13,724 nt of DNA. Origin: Candidatus Poseidoniaceae archaeon. Lineage in GTDB: Archaea > Thermoplasmatota > Poseidoniia > Poseidoniales > Poseidoniaceae. The stretch spans positions 1-13,724 of the forward strand of contig CASICT010000033.1 of the NCBI GenBank assembly GCA_949373265.1, written 5' to 3'. The stretch's first letter is position 1; every line of letters begins with the position of its first letter. The translations under genes and the position numbers were made by a program. Of the stretch, positions 7,917 to 13,724 are shown piece by piece. The notes under the pieces were generated by a model. That model saw nothing but the letters and a program-made list of their open reading frames with translations, did not search any database and was not told where the DNA came from.

Positions 7917-8683
7917 TGTCACTAAAAGGTAAGATTCAGAAATTTAAGGTCCTCCGTGGAGAAGGCGAAGAAGCCGAACTCAAGGAGTATGACCTAGAAT
8001 TAGACGAGGGAATGGTCGTTCTCGACTGTATGCACCGTATTCAATACGAACAAGAACCCGAACTTGCAGTTCGTTGGAATTGTAAAGCCGGAAAGTGTGG
8101 TTCATGTAGTGCAGAAGTCAATGGCCGCCCCCGCTTGATGTGTATGACTCGCATGTCGGATGTAGTTGCTGAAACACCAAAAGGACAGCCGATTGAAGTT
8201 CGTCCAATGAAGGCGTTCCCTCACATCAAGGACCTAGTTACCGATGTGTCATGGAACTATGAAGTGGCTAAGAGAATTAAACCGATTAAAGGTCCAGATG
8301 AGCCTAATTGGGAATTCAATCAACGTGAAGCACATCGTGTTCAACAATTCAGAGAATGTATCGAGTGTTTCCTGTGTGTAAACACATGTCACGTATTGAG
8401 AGACCACCAATTATTCGATGATTTCGCAGGACCTCGTAATCTTGTCAGACTTGCTCAATATGAGATGCACCCTCTAGATGAAGAAGACCGTATTCCTGAA
8501 ATCAAGAAAGAATTCGGTATTGAATATTGTAATATCACTCGATGTTGTACTGAAGTATGTCCTGCTGGAATTAAGATTACAGATGACGCTATTATTCAAT
8601 TGAAGGAAAGAGTTGTTGACCGTTACTATGATCCTCTACAGAGAATCTGGAGAACGATTACTAGACAGAATGTTAGAATGTAA
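7916..8683 (+). CDS. sdhB: Succinate dehydrogenase iron-sulfur subunit
   Basis: A 255-residue subunit carrying electrons from FAD to the membrane anchor through three clusters. N-terminal ferredoxin-like domain: C56, C61, C64 (CKAGKCGSC) and C76 bind the [2Fe-2S] cluster. C-terminal domain: C148, C151, C154 with C215 for [4Fe-4S], and C158, C205, C211 for [3Fe-4S], the same spacing as in E. coli SdhB. An additional Cys, C210, directly precedes C211 (RCCTEVCP). The residue after C158 is His where E. coli has Pro. Length is normal. The start overlaps the sdhA stop by one base and has its own ribosome binding site. The stop is only nine bases from the convergent stop of the M28 peptidase gene, so transcripts from both sides must end inside or overlap each other's coding regions. 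Confidence 0.96.
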   Translation: MSLKGKIQKFKVLRGEGEEAELKEYDLELDEGMVVLDCMHRIQYEQEPELAVRWNCKAGKCGSCSAEVNGRPRLMCMTRMSDVVAETPKGQPIEVRPMKAFPHIKDLVTDVSWNYEVAKRIKPIKGPDEPNWEFNQREAHRVQQFRECIECFLCVNTCHVLRDHQLFDDFAGPRNLVRLAQYEMHPLDEEDRIPEIKKEFGIEYCNITRCCTEVCPAGIKITDDAIIQLKERVVDRYYDPLQRIWRTITRQNVRM

Positions 8684-8692
8684 GTTCTAATT

Positions 8693-10033
8693 TCACTCGG
8701 TGTACCAACGGCCCTGGAAGGTCTCATCCGAATTATCAATTCTGATGAAAAGGTCCATTGAGGACCATACAAGACTATTGAAGCCACTAGACATTCCAGC
8801 TTGACCTCCTGCTTTGGCCGTCATAAATTCAAGGGTATCTGAAGGAGAATGCCATTCTTGCCAGAATGATATTTCCCCGCCCGGACTAAAGAAATTGAAT
8901 GTTGGATAATCCGCTGAAAAGAAAGAGCAGTGGTCAGAGGCACATGATTCGGCTATCTGCCAATTAATTGGATTACCATCCGTCGGCTCATATGAAAGGT
9001 CATCTTCGATGATAGTACCAACCCAATCATGCATAAGTTCCATGTTAGTGTCACTAGCACCTGCAATGCTAATCTGCCATTCATATTTTGTTGGTGCAAA
9101 TATCTCTCCACCGGGACCAACAATTGGTTCTGATAATGGAATTATTGGGTAATTGAGAGAAACCATATCGAAATTCATGTATGATTTCACGGTAACATTT
9201 TCTGGTAAGTGATTAACATAGGCTTGGGAGCCAAGTAATCCTTCTTCTTCACAAGCCCACAAAGCAGCAACAACGGTGTGGTCGAACTCCATCTTAGCTA
9301 GGGCTTGTGCCATTTCGAGTGACACTGTAGAGCCTGAGGTGTCATCATTGGCACCTTCATTAGTTCCACCTCCAGGTGGGGTGAAAACATAGGCGATGTC
9401 GAAATGACCACCGATGACGATGTATTCATCGGGGTTTGTTCTTCCCCAATTGTAGCCTACAACATTTAGCTGGTCAGGGTCATCATCATATCTTGTAACT
9501 TCAACAAAATCGAATCCCATATCCCACATCTCTTCCGCCATGGCTTCTGCTGCTGATTCGTAAGCAGAACCGCCTTCATGAACTGATGCGCTTCCACACC
9601 AGCGGTTATTGTGTGAAGTGGTTAGCATGTCAATTGTCTCGTAGGCACGCCTTCCATCTACTAGCATGTATTCTTCACTATTCTCTAATGTTAGAGTTGC
9701 ATTCCAAAAAATGTCTTGAGCAGTAATTGAAATGTCAACAGTTTCTCTTTCACTATCTAGAATCAACAACTCCAATGACTTCTTTTCTGAAGAGAAAGTT
9801 GTTACCATGGAATCTCTAACCACTCCAAATTCATCGACATAGAAGAGACCATCTGAACGATTAAACGTCCAATCGACATTAGATTCCACTTCTATTGTCA
9901 TGTATTGTCCACGGACCGCACTCGATATATCGCCGACCGTTAGTTTAGGAGTTGTTTCTTCAACTGAATCTTCGCCAAAGCAGCCACTCAATGGTGCTAG
10001 AATAATCAATAAAGAAAGGAAAATACAACGCAT
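8693..10033 (-). CDS. Secreted lipoprotein M28-family zinc metallopeptidase
   Basis: A 446-residue M28 peptidase, probably an aminopeptidase acting outside the cell. The N-terminus has a hydrophobic signal (4-14) and an LSGC lipobox, so C18 would be lipidated. Residues about 25-125 are a beta-rich domain of unknown role. The catalytic domain shows all co-catalytic zinc positions: H210 and D212 (GGHFD), bridging D230 (GANDDTSG), general base E262 and ligand E263 (CEEEGLLGS), D289 (NFD) and H395 (WHSPSD). SDHCSF near 366-371 matches the family loop, and flanking Cys could pair. The ATG at 10033 is chosen over 10072 because it starts directly before the signal peptide and leaves a four-base gap after the seryl-tRNA synthetase stop; the longer form would overlap that gene and bury the signal. 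Last gene of a three-gene operon. Marine Group II archaea are known for many exported peptidases. Confidence 0.93.
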   Translation of the reverse strand: MRCIFLSLLIILAPLSGCFGEDSVEETTPKLTVGDISSAVRGQYMTIEVESNVDWTFNRSDGLFYVDEFGVVRDSMVTTFSSEKKSLELLILDSERETVDISITAQDIFWNATLTLENSEEYMLVDGRRAYETIDMLTTSHNNRWCGSASVHEGGSAYESAAEAMAEEMWDMGFDFVEVTRYDDDPDQLNVVGYNWGRTNPDEYIVIGGHFDIAYVFTPPGGGTNEGANDDTSGSTVSLEMAQALAKMEFDHTVVAALWACEEEGLLGSQAYVNHLPENVTVKSYMNFDMVSLNYPIIPLSEPIVGPGGEIFAPTKYEWQISIAGASDTNMELMHDWVGTIIEDDLSYEPTDGNPINWQIAESCASDHCSFFSADYPTFNFFSPGGEISFWQEWHSPSDTLEFMTAKAGGQAGMSSGFNSLVWSSMDLFIRIDNSDETFQGRWYTE

Positions 10034-10037
10034 AGGA

Positions 10038-11321
10038 TCACAACTTACAAGGTTCAAGATGAGTTTTCCCACTCATCAAAGGTATTAGGCATTCAGGAAT
10101 TTTAACTCGACCATCTTCTAGTTGATTTTGTTCCATAATTGCAACCAATGCTCGACTGGTAGCAACCGCTGTCGAGTTTAGAGTATGAACTGCAGCATTA
10201 CCCTCACTTGTGCGGAATCGCATACGTAGGCGGTTTGCTTGGTAATCTGTACAATTTGAACAGGACACGATTTCCTTGTATGCATTTGCACCGGGTAGCC
10301 ATGCTTCTAGGTCATACTTGCGTGCCGCAACTGTCCCCATATCTCCTGTGCAAATATTTACAACTTCATAATGAAGATTTAATTCATTCCAAAGGTCAAC
10401 ACAGTTCTTCAGTAAATCCTCATGGTGGTCCCATGAATCATCGGGGTGTGTGATTATGACTTGTTCAATTTTGGTAAATTGATGAACTCGCCAAATGCCC
10501 CTATCGGACAACCCGTGAGCCCCGACTTCTCTCCTGAAACAAGGACTTACTCCAACCATCTTTATTGGAAGCATACTCGGTTCTAGAACCTCATCCATGT
10601 ACATCGAAGTTAGAGGATGCTCGCTAGTTGCTATCATGTAGAGTGGGTCAGGAGTTATCCCGTACATCACAGTCTCAAAGTCAGATAAGTCGGTTACACC
10701 TTCGTAAGCCGTTCTATTCATCATTACAGGAGGTTGAATCATAGTAAATCCACGTTCGACTAAGAAATCAACAGAATATGTTTGAAGAGCAAGTTCTAGG
10801 CGAGCAAGGTCTCCTTTTAGGAAGAAGAACCTGCTACCTGCAATCTTTGCTGCTCGTTCTAAGTCTACCCATTTGTTCATCTCGATAAGCTCGTTATGCG
10901 TCCTTGGTTCAAAATCGAACTCTTGCTTTTTCCCATGAATAGAATGCTGAGTGTTACCGCCTTCATCTTCGCCTACAGGAACCGCTTCATGAAGTAAATT
11001 AGGAATTCTCATTCGAATAATATCTCTCTCTTCAAGAAGGGAATTTGCCTTCTCATCAAGAGCATCGATAAGGTCTCCAATATCTTTGACTTGGCCCATG
11101 ATTAGGTCAGCTTCTTCCTTATTGCCGCTCTTCTTAGCATCGGCAATTCCTCGGGCCGCTAGATTACGGTCTCGGCGACGTTCTTCTTTTTGCTTGAGTG
11201 CATTTCTCCACTCTTCATCAATCTCAATAACTCGTTCAATCCGGTCATGAGGAATACCACGTTTGTCATGGTCGGTACGAATTTTATCCGCTTCGTTTCG
11301 GAATAAGTCCATACTCAACAT
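10038..11321 (-). CDS. serS: Seryl-tRNA synthetase, canonical type
   Basis: A 427-residue class II aminoacyl-tRNA synthetase that charges tRNA-Ser in the cytosol. Residues about 1-110 form the long two-helix coiled-coil arm that binds the tRNA extra arm (charged stretch QKEERRRDRN, then a second helix to about 105). Catalytic domain: TSEHPLT (232-238), motif 2 FRREVGAHGLSDRG (262-275) followed by WRVHQFTKIEQ, and motif 3 region LNSTAVATSRALVAI (381-395) with R390 and the following EQNQLEDG. The LNST..AT.R form of motif 3 is that of archaeal and eukaryal enzymes, not the GSGLAVGR form of bacteria; it is not the rare methanogen type. GAGGTG, which overlaps the stop of the upstream presenilin-like gene, lies seven bases before the ATG at 11321; a second ATG (11312) is less well spaced. 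The next gene starts four bases after its stop. Confidence 0.96.
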   Translation of the reverse strand: MLSMDLFRNEADKIRTDHDKRGIPHDRIERVIEIDEEWRNALKQKEERRRDRNLAARGIADAKKSGNKEEADLIMGQVKDIGDLIDALDEKANSLLEERDIIRMRIPNLLHEAVPVGEDEGGNTQHSIHGKKQEFDFEPRTHNELIEMNKWVDLERAAKIAGSRFFFLKGDLARLELALQTYSVDFLVERGFTMIQPPVMMNRTAYEGVTDLSDFETVMYGITPDPLYMIATSEHPLTSMYMDEVLEPSMLPIKMVGVSPCFRREVGAHGLSDRGIWRVHQFTKIEQVIITHPDDSWDHHEDLLKNCVDLWNELNLHYEVVNICTGDMGTVAARKYDLEAWLPGANAYKEIVSCSNCTDYQANRLRMRFRTSEGNAAVHTLNSTAVATSRALVAIMEQNQLEDGRVKIPECLIPLMSGKTHLEPCKL

Positions 11322-11332
11322 ATTACATCACC

Positions 11333-13582
11333 TCAGAAAGAAATACCAAACGAGAAAGCAGCACTACCAACGAAAATCATACCGCCTATCAAGTAGCCTA
11401 GAATCGCTCCACCATTTAGTAGAGGTAATCCAGCCTGTGGTCGCCCTGAAGCCACAAAGCCCATCAGAACTAGATATCCGAATAATCCTCCAATAAGAGC
11501 AGATATCCCGACTGCCAAGCCACTTGTTTGAATGGAATTAACACAGGAGATAACTAGCATACCAGGGAAGATAACATCGCCAAGTCCCATGAACATCGCT
11601 TCTTTTGGCTTCTTACGCTTTTTCATTACAATAGGCGCGTTTTCATTAGATGCATCCATTGAAGTTGTTTCAACTGGACGAATACTATCTTTCTCATCTA
11701 ACATTGAATAACCACTCTCTTGAGGAGCGACTAAGAGAATTGGCAAATTGAGGCCAATCATTGTATCTGCAAGATCTAACATATGCTTTGAACGATATAC
11801 CGCCCAGGCATCATAAATAGCCGCTAATATCATGAAGATTACAATCAAAGTTGGAACAAACGTCACTCCAAGCATTACTACAACTCCGGCCCCTACAATA
11901 ACACCAACTGTGTTTACAACATACCATTCTGGATGAATCATAAGTGCTATCATCAACATAATTGCAACGGCTAATCCGATTAGTGTAGCAGTGTCTGACA
12001 ATTGAATACCATAGGAATTGTACATAGAGTTATAGTCAAATTCTCCACTTTGAATTTCCATCGAATATACCATATTTGTTTGATTGATAACTCCTGCACT
12101 GATTACTTTAATCTCCGCTCCATCTACAGATAACTGGCTTTGTTCATCTACAACAAGGTCTAGTGTTACGTATTCAATAAGTGATGAATAGAATAGTCCA
12201 TGGATCCCATCTGCGTCTGCTATCCACAATTCATTTCCATTATTGCCATCTAGATCAAAACTATTGATTGCGTTGATTGGTCCTTTGAAGGAGTCTCCTC
12301 CTTTGAAGCGTTTTTCTTCTTCGAACATTCCTAATGGCTTGTCGATATCTTCATCGATGATGAAGGTTTTAATCAACCCATCTTGATGACCAACAACCGC
12401 TAGCTTTTCGCCTTCTTCCCAAGGACTATCTGCTACAGTGAAGGCTGTAATTGGGTTTTCAAGTTCAACTTCATAAATCCATTCAGCTGTACTTGAGTCG
12501 ACCCATCCGGATGGAGGTGTACCACCAATGAATGCATCAGACGTCTCTTCCAGAAGAATCATTGCCGCACCCGTTGAAGTAACTAATAGAATGCTATCTT
12601 GATCGTACTGGCTAATTTCTAAATGACCTTCATTGAGTTGTAGTTGTGGAAAAGCCCACTTTGCTTGAAGGGCCGCATAACTAGTGTTTTCGTAAGTATC
12701 TTGATTTGTACCATTGAAAGTATTCATACGAACTAATTCATTAGCACCAGTTGTAATGTAAAGAGCACCTTTTACCTGTTCAAAATCAGCATCTGGATAT
12801 TCAATAACTTCCAAAGCGGTTACGCATGAGCCCTCTAGACCTTGAATTAGTCTGACGTCATCTTCAGACTCATTCCAATCTGCGGCTTGAAAGCATGCAT
12901 ATTTACTAAGAATGTCGCCATTTGTTTTATCAAAAGACCAAATCCAATATCCATTTGTAGCGGTGTAAGCATAATTACCTTCCATTACAGTAATCATTGG
13001 GGGTCCGGGAAATGAATTTATCTCGTGTTGCCACTCTAAAGACGTATTAGCAGAACGTTTTGAAATAACAAACGTATGGTTCTCTACAGTAAAATCGTCC
13101 CATCTCACGATTTGTGTTACCATTGAACCATCTGAATTTAGAGAAATTACTTCTTCATCAATTACCTGATTATCAGTGAACACAAATGATTCGGTCTCAA
13201 TCTCTGGAACTAATAAAATGTGAGCACCAGGAACTGTTGTGTAACAAAGAGCAAGGAATAATACGAATAGTAATCCATACTTTATCACATGCTGAAGATG
13301 TCTCTTCGCAAGCCAGAGTATCAAGAAAGTAAAGACAAAAATAGAAACTAGTTGTAATCCAACCCATCTAGCTTGGGTAGAACCAGATTCACCGAATGCT
13401 TGTAGCCCTGCTGAATTGAACCAAGGTTGTAACCACAAGCCAATTAAGATGGTGACAATGAACATTAATGCCATTCCAATCATGCCCGGAGCTTGCTGAA
13501 TCATATTAGCAAGAAGGCTGTCTTCTTTGGCCAATTCACGCTCTACGCGTTTAACATGGTCCTCTGATACAGACTCTCCCAT
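11333..13582 (-). CDS. Presenilin/signal peptide peptidase-like intramembrane aspartyl protease with large propeller-like insertion
   Basis: A 749-residue membrane protein with the catalytic signature of the presenilin/SPP superfamily: Y590-D591 (AAIYDAW, TM6), G666-L667-G668-D669 (MGLGD, TM7) and GLPLLNGG at 718-725, in the place of the PAL motif at TM9, the form expected in archaeal homologues. Nine hydrophobic segments: about 34-56, 74-92, 101-123, 530-549, 553-574, 576-597, 663-682, 688-711 and 724-745. The loop between TM6 and TM7 carries KKRKKPK (654-660), marking it cytoplasmic, which puts the TM3-TM4 region outside. That region (about 125-525) is far longer than in known archaeal members and contains repeated short strand patterns (204-231, 272-287, 330-346, 393-410, 440-464) like blades of a beta-propeller; DLDGNNGNEL at 443-452 resembles an FG-GAP/VCBS calcium loop. 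It probably cleaves membrane-embedded peptides; substrates are unknown. First gene of the operon; no ribosome binding site is seen before the ATG, so the transcript may be leaderless. Confidence 0.88.
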   Translation of the reverse strand: MGESVSEDHVKRVERELAKEDSLLANMIQQAPGMIGMALMFIVTILIGLWLQPWFNSAGLQAFGESGSTQARWVGLQLVSIFVFTFLILWLAKRHLQHVIKYGLLFVLFLALCYTTVPGAHILLVPEIETESFVFTDNQVIDEEVISLNSDGSMVTQIVRWDDFTVENHTFVISKRSANTSLEWQHEINSFPGPPMITVMEGNYAYTATNGYWIWSFDKTNGDILSKYACFQAADWNESEDDVRLIQGLEGSCVTALEVIEYPDADFEQVKGALYITTGANELVRMNTFNGTNQDTYENTSYAALQAKWAFPQLQLNEGHLEISQYDQDSILLVTSTGAAMILLEETSDAFIGGTPPSGWVDSSTAEWIYEVELENPITAFTVADSPWEEGEKLAVVGHQDGLIKTFIIDEDIDKPLGMFEEEKRFKGGDSFKGPINAINSFDLDGNNGNELWIADADGIHGLFYSSLIEYVTLDLVVDEQSQLSVDGAEIKVISAGVINQTNMVYSMEIQSGEFDYNSMYNSYGIQLSDTATLIGLAVAIMLMIALMIHPEWYVVNTVGVIVGAGVVVMLGVTFVPTLIVIFMILAAIYDAWAVYRSKHMLDLADTMIGLNLPILLVAPQESGYSMLDEKDSIRPVETTSMDASNENAPIVMKKRKKPKEAMFMGLGDVIFPGMLVISCVNSIQTSGLAVGISALIGGLFGYLVLMGFVASGRPQAGLPLLNGGAILGYLIGGMIFVGSAAFSFGISF

Positions 13583-13626
13583 GCTTCGACCGAGAGCGAG
13601 GGTGGTTTTCTAATCATTGGAACGAG

Positions 13627-13643
13627 TGGCCCCTACGGGGCCA
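13627..13643. promoter_or_regulatory. GC-rich hairpin/palindrome just before the folC-like start
   Basis: TGGCCCC (13627-13633), a TAC spacer, and GGGGCCA (13637-13643) form perfect seven-base inverted arms. It lies in the 61-base divergent region between the presenilin-like gene and the folC-like gene and ends directly before the ATG at 13644. Its core (CCCCTAnGGGG) is similar to the palindrome before the sdh operon, so it may be an operator or a 5' leader hairpin of the same kind. If translation instead starts at GTG 13626, the repeat lies inside the coding region. Confidence 0.45.
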
Positions 13644-13724
13644 ATGGCAATGGACGCTGCAAGGGAGTGGTTAAGCGCCACAAAATCGAAGGGTATGTCT
13701 CTTGGGTTAGAACGTGTTAATGCT
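13644..13724 (+). CDS. folC: N-terminus of a FolC-like dihydrofolate/folylpolyglutamate synthase, cut by window edge
   Basis: An open frame runs from ATG 13644 to the right edge: 27 codons with no stop. The pattern AREWLSATKSKGMSLGLERV matches the start of FolC proteins, in which a W/YL helix is followed by a LGLER(V/I) segment (E. coli FolC has WLSYLENLHSK then LGLERV). FolC adds glutamate to dihydropteroate or to folates in the cytosol, using ATP; the ATP-binding motif would lie beyond the window. The start is uncertain: ATG 13650 and GTG 13626 are in the same frame, and no ribosome binding site is seen. It is divergent from the presenilin-like gene. The call rests on a very short stretch. 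Confidence 0.65.
   Translation, partial: MAMDAAREWLSATKSKGMSLGLERVNA

Noticed and set aside
10034..10072. Longer M28 peptidase start overlapping seryl-tRNA synthetase
   Set aside because: It would add 13 residues before the signal peptide and overlap the upstream gene; the ATG at 10033 follows the stop by four bases and begins the signal.
1..13724. CRISPR arrays, insertion sequences, tRNA or rRNA genes
   Set aside because: No regularly spaced direct repeats, transposase-like frames with terminal repeats, or cloverleaf/rRNA-like stretches were seen; nearly all of the window is protein coding.

Overview
The window looks like a chromosome segment from a planktonic archaeon of the Thermoplasmatota, most likely Marine Group II (Poseidoniales) or the related Marine Group III. 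The signs are a Cdc48-type double AAA ATPase, a seryl-tRNA synthetase whose motif 3 is of the archaeal/eukaryal type, an archaeal-type presenilin/signal peptide peptidase homologue, secreted proteins with acidic, Asn/Asp-rich extracytoplasmic parts, short intergenic gaps, and strong GGAGGTG-like ribosome binding sites inside operons. The assignment is inferred from gene content; there is no rRNA or other phylogenetic marker here. No mobile element, CRISPR array, tRNA or rRNA was seen.

Layout. Positions 1-3433 are a minus-strand block, read right to left: Cdc48 ATPase, a 79-residue PRC-barrel protein, and the N-terminal part of a membrane-anchored DUF4350-like protein that runs off the left edge. 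A divergent intergenic region (3434-3536) separates it from a plus-strand block: an aldehyde dehydrogenase, then a compact succinate dehydrogenase operon, membrane anchor (5249), flavoprotein (6063) and iron-sulfur protein (7916-8683), with junctions of +1 and -1 nt. The sdh operon is preceded by a perfect 18-bp palindrome. Positions 8693-13582 are a convergent minus-strand operon, in transcription order: a presenilin-like intramembrane aspartyl protease carrying a very large extracytoplasmic insertion, seryl-tRNA synthetase, and a secreted lipoprotein M28 metallopeptidase, with gaps of 11 and 4 nt. At the right edge a plus-strand gene starts that resembles the N-terminus of FolC (dihydrofolate/folylpolyglutamate synthase).

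Function. The plus-strand genes are central carbon and respiratory metabolism: aldehyde oxidation, then electrons from succinate into the membrane quinone pool. The SDH is a three-subunit enzyme whose single five-helix anchor resembles actinobacterial Sdh1 rather than the usual SdhC/SdhD pair. The minus-strand genes concern protein turnover and the cell surface: a cytosolic unfoldase (Cdc48), an intramembrane protease and a surface metallopeptidase.

The most unusual item is the presenilin homologue (11333-13582). It keeps both catalytic aspartates (YD, GLGD) and a nine-helix layout, but has about 400 residues of beta-propeller-like sequence, including a DxDGNxG calcium-loop-like motif, between TM3 and TM4. 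The second most interesting items are the Sdh1-like anchor with conserved-looking Cys/His residues, and the palindromes placed just before the starts of sdhC and the folC-like gene.
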